A DNA stretch of 64,000 nucleotides. It comes from Symbiodinium natans. Taxonomy: Eukaryota > Sar > Dinophyceae > Suessiales > Symbiodiniaceae. How positions within the stretch are numbered: position 1 is the first letter of the stretch; each line of letters begins with the position of its first letter. A model generated the notes under the pieces. It saw only the letters and a list, made by a program, of their open reading frames with translations, did no database searches and had not been told where the DNA came from. Made by a program: the position numbers and the translations under genes. The stretch covers positions 62,001 to 126,000 of the forward strand of contig CAJNDS010000172.1 of NCBI GenBank assembly GCA_905221605.1. Direction: 5' to 3'. Shown in pieces: positions 43,540 through 55,925 of this stretch.

Positions 43540-45795
43540 GATTCATCGCCCAGTTCTTTCTAGCGGTTACAAATGATTTCCTCTTCCAAAATCCTGTCTC
43601 ACTGCGTTCATATTTTAATTGGCGTTTTCGTGCATCCTTTTCATTCATTACAAAACGCAATTAAAATATTCTCTTCGTACTTTATTCATTCGCTTATTCA
43701 CTCACTCCGCTCTCTTCACACACCATTAATAATATTAATACTGTGAAGAGAACGCACTATATTAATTGATAAGCGAATGAACAGAGTGAATGAACGCATG
43801 AAATTAATATAAGCGTGACACGGGCTAGTTCACTCACTTCGTGTTCACTTCACCCGTGTGTTACCTTTAGGAGAGAACTAAAACTGTTGGGCCGTTCACA
43901 TGACTGCGTGCTTCACTTCGTTCATTACCAGTCTGTTCACTTCATGAGTCTTATTACTGGATTCCTAAGGAGATAGAAGCTCTAGACTCAAGGGTGAACG
44001 TGTCACACGTCTTATCATGAGGCCCACAGTATTAAGGTTAAGGTTGTTCTACAGGATTCCCAAGAGATTTCCTGCGTCTTACCGTGTGCACATGACTCAG
44101 CCGTTCCATGGACCCACAGTTGATGACTTCGTTCACTGTTACCTTTAGGAAGAAAACCCCATTATTAATAGTATTCCCGGGCATTTAAGGACTTCTATTA
44201 TGAGCCCGGGGTGATAATAAAGAGAGAGAAGTGAATACGTGCATTAAAAGCCCTTACAAAGTACTAATTTGTAATGAAAGCACGAAATTAGTACTTTTAA
44301 GTGGGCAAAATGCACTTCTTCTCTGCGCTCGGTAAATTCACGCGTCTTTTCACTCACTTCTTTCGTTCTTTCCTTGTAATTTACTTCGCTTTCTTATAAT
44401 TTAATATTGAATTTGTAAGGAACAAAGTGACGCACGAAATTCAATATGAAATGAACGAAACACGCGCACCCCTATTAAATATCTTGTTTGGTGCGCACTA
44501 AAAGACTTATTATTTAGTAAGCCCCGGGCACATTGTATTCTTATTAATAGCCCGGGATATAAAGAAGAGTGAAGAGCCCCCATTCACATGACTCAGAAGT
44601 TCATGGTCTGTTCACGCTCAATGGTCTAGTTTCCTGGCTCATGATTCCAGGGTCTTTTAGTATTAGATGACAGGTGCATCATGACGGTGTAATTCTCAGG
44701 GGCTTTTCCTCACCACAAAGAACCCGCAATTATAATATTATTAATGCGCGTGCATGAACTTACCGCAGTAATACTATTATATTGGGTTCTTAGTGGCTTG
44801 GAAACAGAGGTTGGCGGATTCATGGTATTAATGGTTGGCCTTCAAGAACCGGGTGAATGAACTGAGTGAGAGAGTTAGTATCTTGGGATGGGTTCTCAGG
44901 GCTTTTACTCTTGTCCCGTGAATCCCAGGGTTAACCGTGAAGATCCGTGAAGCGAGCATATTAATTGTATTATAAGGAGTGAATAGGTGAACGACGCATG
45001 AATACAATTAAGATGTGAACGAGACCAAGATTCCAAGGTCTGGTTCACTTGTTACGTTCATGTCATGCTTTCCTTCACATGTTCACTTAATAATACGACG
45101 AGAACAAATGAGTGAATTTATAAGTGAACAAGTGAACGCATGAAATTCACGAATGCAGTGAACGAAGTACGCCGGGCAAAATAGTAATATCGTGACGGCC
45201 CGGCATAAAATACTAAAAGACCATACAATTTAATAATAAAATTACAATGAAGTGAACGTAGTAAACGAAGCGTGAATTTTATTAATTAAATTTGGGCTTT
45301 TTCCGCGGGCACGCGATAGAAGTAAATAATAAATACGAAGTGAAAACATGAATTAGTTTATAAACGCGCGTAGTAAGTGCAATAAACGTAATGAATGTAT
45401 GAACGCAGCACAGGATTTAACAGATAACCGTCTATAACCAAGAATTATTGACCATTGACTGCCAAGGATTAAATCATCCAAGAAGCATTCTATCTTTCTT
45501 GGGGGTTTCTATAAAGGGGCAATAATAATACTAATAATGGGGCCCCTTTAAAACCCCCTAATACTTCGTTCACAAGTTCGAAATCACGCACTCGCGAGCT
45601 CATTTGTATTACAATTCACTTTGTTCTCTTCGTACGTACATAATAATACAAATGAAGGGAGCAAAAGAGTGCGTGAACAACCTTTAGGACAAGATAAAGC
45701 CTTTCTTGGTACTAATATGCTATCATCACGTCCCTTTCATCATCCAGTATTTTACAGGGGCTAACCGTCGATCCCCGGGACACGATAATAATAGT
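43540..45795. other. AT-rich hairpin island 2
   Basis: 2.2 kb of low GC with a dense set of stem-loops: 43610-43669, 44258-44297 (perfect 13-bp stem), 44404-44447, 44961-45011, 45112-45150, 45227-45292 and 45600-45655. Stems are AT-rich. Most loops contain purine-rich words such as GTGAACGAA or ATGAACGC. No protein frame, tRNA or rRNA piece was recognised. Confidence 0.75.
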
Positions 45796-45831
45796 CCGCC
45801 CTGGACCACGGGCGGCGCGGGGGCCGGATTT

Positions 45832-47420
<1,589 letters not shown>

Positions 47421-47421
<1 letters not shown>

Positions 47422-49122
47422 TAAGGGGCTGCGCCCATGGGCGGGCAGCGCAGGCAGAAGCGCAGGGCGAGCAGTTTGAAAGCATTTTGAGGCCCCTAAA
47501 CTCCCTTAAAATCTCTAAGCGTTTGAGGCCTCAGCCCCCTTAAAGTTTCTAAGCATTTTCATGCCCCTAAACTCCCTTCGAATCTCTAAGCGTTTGAGGC
47601 TCCTAGACTCCCTTAAAGTTTCTAAGCGCTTTATAAGGCCCTTAAACTCCCTTTTTCCTAGCCCCGGCTTAGACACGTCGCTTATGCCCGCCCTTTGGGG
47701 GGCGTCATGCTCCTGATGCGCCCCCGAAGTCCCGCCCCGGGAGCCGCCTGATGCTCCTGATGCGCGCCTGGGGTCCCGGGCTGGACCCGCTGATGCTCAT
47801 GATGCGCGCCCTCTGAGGGCCTCCGTGGCGACGCAAAAAACCACGAAAACAAAAACCGTTCACCAGCGGCACGCGGGGGTCGGCGGCACTGGCGTCCGGC
47901 CCAATTCTGCTTCGCAGAAGGCCGCAGGCTAGCAAGGCTATTCCCGGGACGACCCGGGTTAAAAGGTCCGCCAATGCTAGGTCCTTGGGGACCTCGCGCT
48001 GCCCGATTTTAAGGGGCTGCGCCCATGGGCGGGCAGCGCAGGCAGAAGCGCGGGGCGAGCAGATCCGTCACAGGGTTGGGGTTTCTCTAAGCGTTGGAGG
48101 CTCCTAAACTCCCTTGAAGTTTCTATTCTAAGCATTTTGAGGCCCCTAAACTCCCTTAAAATCTCTAGGCGTTTGAGGCTCCTGAACTCCCTTAATGTTT
48201 CTAAGCATTTTCAGGCCCCTAAACTCCCTTCAAATCTCTAAGCTTTTGAGGCTCCTAGACTCCCGTAAAGTTTCTAAGCACTTTACAAGGCCCCGAAGCT
48301 CCCTTTTTCCTAGCCCCGACCTTAGACACGTCGCTTATGCCCGCCCTTTGGGGGGCGTCATGCTCCTGATGCGCCTTCGGGGTCCCGCCCCGGGAGCCGC
48401 CTGATGCTCCTGCTGGACCCTCTGGGGGCCTCCGTGGCGACGCAAAAAACCACGAAAAAAAAACCGTTCACCGGCGGCGCGCGGACTGGCGTCAGGCTAG
48501 CAAGGCGATTCCCGGGACGACCCGGGTTAAAAGGTCCTTGGGGACCTCACGCTGCCCGATTTTAAGGGAGCGCGGGGCGAGCAGTTTCTAAGCATTTTGA
48601 GGCCCCTAAACTCCCTTAAAATCTCTAAGCGTTTCAGGCTCCTCAACCCCCTTAAAGTTTCTAAGCATCTTCAGGCCCCTAAACTCCCTTCAAATCTCTA
48701 AGCGTTTGAGGCTCCTAGACTCCCTTAAAGTTTCTAATCACTTTATAAGGCCCCTAAACTCCCTTTTTCCTAGCCCCGACCTTAGACACGTCGCTTATGC
48801 CCGCCCTTTGGGGGGCGTCATGCTCCTGATGCGCCCCCGAAGTCCCGCCCCGGGAGCCGCCTGATGCTCCTGATGCGCGCCTGGGGGTCCCGGGCTGGAC
48901 CCGCTGATGCTCATGATGCGCGCCCTCTGGGGGCTCCGTGGCGACGCAAAAAACCACGAAGAAAAAAAAACCGTTCACCGGCGGCACGCGGGGGTCGGCG
49001 GCACTGGCGTCCGGCCCAATTCTGCTTCGCAGAAGGCCGCAGGCTAGCAAGGCTATTCCCGGGACGACCCGGGTTAAAAGGTCCGCCAATGCTCGGTCCT
49101 TGGGGACCTCGCGCTGCCCGAT
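47421..49122. repeat. Three tandem units of about 0.55 kb
   Basis: Units begin near 47421, 48004 and 48558. Each has several short sub-repeats (GGCCCCTAAACTCCCTTAAA then TCTAAGCGTTTGAGG), then GCCCGCCCTTTGGGGGGCGT, then TGATGCTCCTGATGCGC words, then CCGGGACGACCCGGGTTAAA. The middle unit has internal deletions. Confidence 0.85.
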
Positions 49123-49290
49123 TTAATGGCTGCCGCAATGCCGCCGACCCCTAACTGGCGCTCCGCAGCCTTCCTTTCCCTGCCGCCGCCAGGTTCTCTC
49201 AGATCGTTGAGGGTTTAGGGCAGCTAAGGAGCCCATACAAAACTTCAGGCTTCAAGAGAGTGGGGAGGGTGGGGAGGGTTTGGGCATGCG

Positions 49291-50130
49291 TTGGAACCCA
49301 AGAATGATCTCACCTTCACGGGTCAACGTGTTCGGTGGGTTCTTGATGCACAAGGAAAGAAGAAGAAGTATATTTCTATCGATCAAAAGCTGTGTGTGTC
49401 AGAGCTTGAAGAAATTGTTATACCGAAGCATCTCAAGGATGCCGATCCATGTGACAAAGCTCTGCACACTTCCTATCGCTCACTGCTTGGTAGTATCAAT
49501 TGGTTGCAATCGCGAACTCAGTTTGTTACCAGTTCTCGAGGCTTGCTTCAGCATCGGCAGCCCCTACTGTTCTTCACTGCAAGGAGCTGAACAAATTGTG
49601 TCGGCAGATCCGCAGTGAGGAAGTGGAGCTGCGAGTTTTGGCCTGTTAAGGGTTCCCCGAGAATCCTGGGTATTCCTGATGCAGCCTTTAGGAATAACAG
49701 CGACAAGTCCTCGCAAAGGGCGATGACAATCTTTCATTGCTGATGAAAGGGCGGGTCAAAGGTCGTAGAGACACTCGGGGCTCGTTGGTTTTCTTTGAGT
49801 CCACAAAGGTCAAGAGGACGACCCTCAGCACTACTGTCGCTGTCGATGCCGAGATCCACATTAGGACTGATGCGAACAATCTTGTGTCCACTGCATCAAC
49901 CAATCAACCACACATTCCCGGAGCAACAGGAAACCATTCACATGATTCAGATGCTTAGGAAAGAGGCATGTTCAGGAGCCATTGCCGATCTTTCGCATGT
50001 TCGAACTGAACATTGTCTTTCCGACTGTCTCACAAAACGAAGTGCTAATCCTAGAAACCTTCTTCTCTCTGTTCAGACTGGTTGGTTGAAGGAAATTGAT
50101 TCACATCCCCCTTACACAAGGCATTCCTGA
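49291..50130 (+). pseudogene. Copia-type RT/RNase H remnant
   Basis: The first frame (49291-49520) reads FTGQRVRWVLDAQGKKKKYI and LGSINWLQSRTQF, as in the C-terminal reverse transcriptase part of Ty1/copia polyproteins (SLLGSINWL context). After frameshifts, EIHIRTDANNLVSTAST and then IHMIQMLRKEACSGAIADLS with VRTEHCLSDCLTK match the RNase H end of the same polyprotein. At least two frameshifts make it non-functional. Integrase and gag are absent, so it is a 5'-truncated copy. Confidence 0.75.
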
Positions 50131-50274
50131 ACGCCTGGCTCCAGAGAGAGTATGCGGTTTTCAGTTATGTGACGAGTCCAACATTCATGCATGAGCGGTT
50201 GTGAGTCATGTGCACTTGCCTGTGTGAGCAGTGTGTCTAATTAGAGTGCATGTGCAGCAAGGGTTGTTGGTTTC

Positions 50275-50292
50275 TTTTTAAATTTGTGCCTG
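50275..50292. repeat. 18-bp target-site duplication, left
   Basis: TTTTTAAATTTGTGCCTG, an exact match to 55657-55674. Flanking bases differ on both sides. Confidence 0.7.
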
Positions 50293-50384
50293 CATTGCTC
50301 AAATCAGCTGGTTCAAGAGTTAGTGCAAGAAGAAAGCCCACAACTTCTACACTACTGATCTAGCATAGCTGCGGCAGGAAGCAA

Positions 50385-53226
50385 CATGGCTGGTGGTGCT
50401 CAAGTCTTCTGGCATCCAAGGATGGGATGCGGTCCGATCCGACATTGCCACGCACTTCCCGGACTACGACTTGTACCTCAACAGCGCTTCCTGGGCCCAG
50501 CGCCGTGTACTCCGAGTTGTTGGAGATGACGGTGATGTGGCATACCCTACTCGGGAGGATCGAGTGTGGCCGGACAATGCCCTGTCCAGGTGCATCAAGA
50601 TCAAGCCCGACAATGTTCCGTTGTTCCCAAGACAGCAGAGCCAAGCCTCGTACTTCGCTTTTGCGGAGAAGGAGGTCTTGGACGTCCTGGAGGGACAGCT
50701 GGCGCTCCTGTCGCACATTTGTGCGTATGAAGACAGCCGCAATGAACGCTTCCTCAGCGACGTTGTCGTCTGGAAGTACCAGTTTTTGTGCTGCTGTTTG
50801 GGAGCTTTGTCAAAGGAGCTCCTGGAGCAGATCCGTGATGAAATCAAGAGCATCTCCCAGTTGGCGTGGGACCATGGCTCTTGGTTCGTTCGGAACAGCA
50901 AGGCCATGTCTGGCGTTCTCCGTCACGGATCTTCCTCAGAACTGGGGAAGTACATGGAGCTTCCGTTGGAAGGGCTCCAGCAGAAACGGATCAAACCGTT
51001 CGATTGGGCGCCGGCGGGGTTCTTCGCCTTCATCGTGGCCAACACGAAGGGTCGTTTTCAGATTTGGATCGGGCCGGTGGCGCTGAGTTTCGACAACCTG
51101 GGGCAGATCGATTTCCACATCGGAATGTCTGCGGTCCAAGGCCACTCCCACTTGCCCAGGCAGGTGGATCCTTCGGCCTGGGGCACGAAGCTCTCGTTGG
51201 AGAGGCGCCGAGATCTTGGCTACATCTTCCACGCGACCGACAACAACACGTCCTGGTCGGTGAAGGAACAGGGCCTGCTGATCGAGGCAACCAGTGAGAG
51301 CTGGCAGCCATCCACTTTGTCTATGCAGGAGGGCGAGAGCCACAGGGGCCGGGCACGGTGATCCGATACGGTCGGAACATCTTCTTCGCGGCCCTGGACG
51401 TTGTGCTCTCCTATGTCGACGTCCCAGCGATGTTCCTCTCGTTCCACTATCGGCCGCCGCACGAGCAAGATCCCGGAGGCCTGCGTCACGAGAAGAGACA
51501 GGCCGAGGCAGGTGTAAGCTGTTCGTCAGAACAGGAAACACCAAGCCAAACTGCGGGTGGCTCTCCATCAGGAGAGGTGCCCAGCAGTTCTTCCGGGTCT
51601 GCGCCGAACCGACCGAAGCCGAAGCCGATGCTACAGAAGAAGCCAAAGGTGGCACCTTCACCAAGGTCACATGATGACGTCCCAACGTTGAACGAGGACG
51701 AGCTTCGCGAGATGATCAAGCAGGATGAGCTCCGTGAACAGAAGAAACGTCATCCTACTCCTACCCGTACGAGGTCGGCGACCGTGCGCGGGAAGGTCAA
51801 CGTTGGCAACATCCGTCGGGAAGAGGAGATCCAGGAGATCCTCGAGCGAGCAAGGGCGAATCCATGGCATTTGTACAACCGCGGCGTGCTCAAGCGCATG
51901 GACGCAAACAATCGACCGGCCTTGTCGCACTATGGTGATGGACAAGTCAAGATCACACCGTGGAACGCCATGCCTCCAGAGGCCCGTGTCTTGCTTGGAG
52001 AAGAGTACAACTACGCCTCATGGATGCTTCATCCGTTGTCTGGCTATGGTGTGCATTTCTTCCTCCGAGCTTTTGAGTACGGCAAGCTCCAGGGAACTAC
52101 CTCACCGAGTTCGTCCAGAAGCCGAACACCTATGTGAGGACTAACCCATGGGGCGAGTAGGAGAAAGGATACCGCAGTCCGATGGAAGGTCTCCCTGGTG
52201 GCATCCCTGCGCTCCTCGACTCCATCACGTCGCAAGTTGGGAACGAGCTCCGTCCTTTGATCAACCAGGTGGGCTTCCCGCCGCCGTCGCAAGATGATCA
52301 ACGGAAGGTGCGGCCAAAGGAGACGGATGCCAAATTTGCCGAGAAGCTCAATGCGCACACGGCTTTCCTTTTGGAAAGGGATGTGTGGATGGAGCTTGGC
52401 TACACCTGGGATGACTTTGCCGGGATGAGGTGTCCATCCTCAGCGAGACCTACGGCGAGGCGTTTTTCAGCTACATGAAGAAGAACGTCAACAACAAGGA
52501 TCTTCGCCGAAAGTATGCCGTCGCCACAGCCGAAGGACATCAGCTATGGGACTGCAGCCTCTACGAACCCTTCAACGGGCCCCTGTTGCTCTCTGCGCTT
52601 TCGAAGGAGCTTCAGGGAACAGTCTCGAAGGAGTTCAAATCGAAGTTCGCCCGGAAGGCAATGGCCGACCTGGCTTCCTACGAGGAGCTTCGAGCAAAGC
52701 GGGAGGCAGCGCTTGAGGAAATGTATTCCAGGCCCTATGACGACAACATCGTCATCGAGGAGTTTTTGGAAAACATGCGAGTCCTCACGTGGAAGAGGTC
52801 CCGAGTCCTGTGGAAGAGGCGGCGCCGGCCGATGTTCCCATGACCGAGCCAGTGGACTCATCTTTAGATGAGATGGTTGGTCAGGTCAAGAAGAAGCATC
52901 CGGAGCCCGTGGCTCAGGAGGCAGATCCTGACAGTCCTGTTCTCGCAGATTTACCTGAGGAGCCAAGTCCTGGTGAGATGAAGGTCGAAGAGGAGACGGA
53001 GAAACAAAGCAAGGAGCCTTTCGTTGCAGAGGGTTCCATGCCGGGGCCGTCTGCCTCTGCTTCTGAGTCCGAAGAGAAGGTCTATAACCAGGGCATGTGG
53101 GGACAGACCAAGACAACTGTGGACCCGGAAACAATAGAGGCCTTCATCCGCTCTACAGCTGAAGCCGAACGTGTGAACGATGAGAGCTTCGACAAGATGG
53201 CCGACACCAAGGACAAGTTGGTCTAG
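50385..53226 (+). pseudogene. KptA/Tpt1-like RNA 2'-phosphotransferase ORF, decayed
   Basis: In the first frame (322 codons from 50393), residues 175-179 are VLRHG, 219-222 are GRFQ, 245-252 are MSAVQGHS and 279-282 are FHAT followed by EQGL. These match, in order, the RHG, RF, RANQGHS and HGT...GL motifs of the KptA/Tpt1 family, which removes 2'-phosphates using NAD. After a one-base shift near 51300 the frame gives AIHFVYAGG and VIRYGRNIFF, matching the family's VHF strand. The Arg of RANQGHS is Ser here. Further shifts occur near 52090 and 52425 and before 52830, plus an in-frame TAG at 52158. The C-terminal part is acidic and Pro/Glu-rich. It ends at TAG, 8 nt before the next ORF. Confidence 0.6.
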
Positions 53227-53234
53227 AGGAAACG

Positions 53235-55129
53235 ATGGCATACAAAAAGTTCATCTTCGACGGAGTCCAAATTGAACGATCATCACCACTGGAGGCGCTC
53301 CAGAAGCAGCTGAGGGGCTACAACATGTCCGGAATCTACCATGTGGGAATCCGAGACAACAATATGAACCTGTTCAAGCTGCAACATATGGCCTTGCGAG
53401 TTCCAGCAGACAGCCGTGTGGGAGCCAAGTACAATCTGGTGGAGAGACAGATGATGGATGCTTTGTGCTCAATTGCTCCCAGAGGCGAGTTAAGAGACAA
53501 GGCCAGGTATGTGATCTTCAGAGCTGGAGATTATCGCTCAACACTGGACACCAATCTTCTTGAGAGGTCGTCCAACGTTCGCGAAAAGATCCTGGAGGTC
53601 CAGGTGTCCTTGCTGGAGAAGCTACAGGAGCTTAAGCAAAGTTCTCGTGGTGCCAGCAGGACCGAGCTGATGAATGCGATGCTGCACTACTTCATCGGCT
53701 GCAGCATTAGCCTGAGTGAGGTTGGAGACTTGTCTTTAGACAAGATACCAGATCCTCGGGTTCACAACTTTGGCCTTCATGAAGATGATCCGATTCCGAT
53801 CTATACCTCGAGGTCCAGCTGTACGATCCTCCCCGTCAACCTTGGCAACTTCATTCGTGGTGGCAAACGCACAGTGCCTTCGGTCTTCCGTGACGTCATT
53901 GACGAGTCCATGGACGAAGAGACCGTTTGTCCTCTGGTGAAGTCGCTGGCTCAAAGTAAGAGCCACCTCTTTTGCCTATGCGAAGCAGCCACACTGAACG
54001 AGGAGGAGCTCAGCCACCTGAAAGGACGAGGTTGGACTTTGTTCCAGAACCCGGCCAAGGACCTGATGGTGGCAAGCAGAACCAATGAAATCGGTTCCAG
54101 CATTACCCAGCTCGCTGGAAGCAAGTTGAAGTACGAGGACCATGCTCATCTATCTCTCAGTTACATGATCTGTGAGATCGAGTATGGCTACACACTTCCT
54201 TTGGGAAGTAGTGGTTTCCGCGGTGACTTCGACGAGGCAGTCTTCGCCAGGAAGCTGACCAGAGCTGGTTCCGAAAAGGTCCGAGTGTGCGTCTTTCACA
54301 TCACCAGCAGCATATGCTGCCCGAGGCAAAATCAGTTTGGCGCACGAGGCTTTAGCCACCATGGTCACTGATTGCCTGTTCTACCAGATAGACATCTTGG
54401 CCGGAGATGCTAACGTGGCTCTTTACCGCTACGGTGGCAGCAACCAGAAGTCCATGGACATCCAAGGTGGAATGTACCAATCCATCATCGCCTACTTCCT
54501 CGAGGCGTGCAAAAAGCAGTCACATCCGTTTTGTTGCCCAAAGGTGAGGCACGTTAGTGCCAACAGCCTCTATGTGCTCAAACAATACGAAGATGCTTTG
54601 GGGCAACCGTTCCGCGATTGCCCGCCGATTGATTGGAATGTTTTCCCTGGATTGGACCCACTGGTTTGCTCCATCTCTGAATGGGGCCACTCGCTCAGTG
54701 ATGATGAGTGGAGCGAGATCGTTGGCGAGCCGGCAGAGCACAAGCTGAATGTGAGTGAGTGGGTTCTGAACTCTGACCAGTCGGGCTACCTCCTTGGCGA
54801 TCGAGGTACACACGCCATTGTTGGTGGACATCCTTCCACAGCATATGTCTCTGGCAAGGCGGAAGGAACTCGATCGGAAACCATAAAGTGTCCTAGATGC
54901 CGAGAGGAGGAAAGACAGGCAGAGGGAGAACAAACGCATGGGGAAAGTTCCTCAAACAGGTGGTTCTCGACGTCCTGCTGAACCAGATGTGCCTCAATCA
55001 GGGCGTGGTTCTGCAAGACCAACTGAGCCTGATCATCCTCCTCCTCGAAAGGGCAAGGACAAAGGTTCTCCGAAGGGTCACTACACCAGCTACGACGAGG
55101 GCAAGACCAAGGGCAAAGGAAAGAAGTGA
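53235..55129 (+). pseudogene. EEP-like nuclease ORF, frameshifted
   Basis: Starts MAYKKFIFDG just after the stop of the upstream ORF. Residues 246-251 are FCLCEA, like the catalytic-Glu strand of endonuclease/exonuclease/phosphatase proteins, and KVRVCVFHITSS follows near residue 350. After a shift near 54315 the frame continues with YQIDILAGDANVALYRYGG, where GDAN matches the family's GDxN motif. A last shift near 54930 leads to a basic tail ending GKTKGKGKK and a TGA at 55127. A CPRC pair near 54890 may bind zinc. EEP domains nick or cut nucleic acid or remove phosphates; LINE elements use one to start insertion. No reverse transcriptase follows. Confidence 0.55.
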
Positions 55130-55656
55130 GTGGCATTGTCACCACACAGGAAGGCTTCTCTTCTGAGAAGGTATCCTTAAAGTACATACATTTATGTTGT
55201 GCTTTTTCCATGAAGAGACTCTTCTTTAGGAGAGATACTTCTAATGCCTTATGTGCCTGAAGTAGCAGAGAGTGTTTCTCTTTTTGAGCTAATACTCATC
55301 GACAGGAACCAAGCAGCCAGGGTTACCTGATCGAACAGATGTCGTGCTAGAGACATCACAGGTGGAGTGAAACTTCACCAAACAGATTATACAGTAAGCT
55401 TTCCTTCTGGAGAGGTAACTGATGTCTGATGTAGTGGGCAAAAGTTTTTCTTTACGATTTTTGAACCTGAGCTGAAGATCTGGTAGTTTCTGTTGCGTGT
55501 GACGTTTCTGCTTCCAATATACTGTCTCCAGGCAGAAGTATTGTACAGTTTGGTTTTTCACCAAGCCGCAGTGTAGCTCATACGACTCCGCAGTTCTAAT
55601 TCTCTTGAGCATAAGGCAAGCTGAAAGCCGATACCGCGGCCATGCAGTTTCAAGTG
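55130..55656. other. Non-coding tail of the insertion
   Basis: About 0.5 kb with lower GC than the ORFs, no poly-A. A 131-codon minus-strand frame (55684-55289) crosses the insertion boundary and is taken as chance. Confidence 0.5.
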
Positions 55657-55674
55657 TTTTTAAATTTGTGCCTG
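55657..55674. repeat. 18-bp target-site duplication, right
   Basis: Exact copy of 50275-50292, followed two bases later by the 103-bp TG...CA element. Confidence 0.7.
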
Positions 55675-55676
55675 GT

Positions 55677-55779
55677 TGAAACACTGATGTTACACATCCA
55701 GGTGCTTGTCAGTCTCACTTGTCACAATGCATGTTTCCATGCTTGCTGCTCAAGGTTCTAGCCTAGCAGTCTGACTACA
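55677..55779. repeat. 103-bp TG...CA element, second copy
   Basis: By eye identical to 39330-39432. It follows the right 18-bp repeat and so probably belonged to the 3' end of the interrupted copia element. Confidence 0.65.
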
Positions 55780-55863
55780 GCTGTGCGCCTGTAGCAAAGA
55801 GACTCTTGTCCCTGTGTTGCCTGTACATTAGGCGAGGGTCTGCACGCCCAGGTTACATCTCAG

Positions 55864-55871
55864 GCGGGGGT

Positions 55872-55924
<53 letters not shown>
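55864..55924. repeat. Poly-G tract
   Basis: About 60 bases, nearly pure G with a T at each end. Possible G-quadruplex or assembly weak point. Confidence 0.95.

Positions 55925-55925
<1 letters not shown>

Larger units (their letters stand above)
50293..55656 (+). mobile_element. 5.36-kb insertion with KptA-like and EEP-like ORFs
   Basis: Lies between exact 18-bp direct repeats. The left repeat follows the copia RNase H remnant and the right one is followed at once by the 103-bp TG...CA element, so the copia 3' region appears to be split by this insertion. Inside are two long plus-strand ORFs without introns, then about 0.5 kb of non-coding tail. There are no terminal inverted repeats, no poly-A tail and no recognised reverse transcriptase or transposase. 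The long target duplication fits LINE-type target-primed insertion or a retrocopied polycistronic transcript. Alternatives: a chance 18-bp repeat, or a non-autonomous member of an unknown family. Confidence 0.55.
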
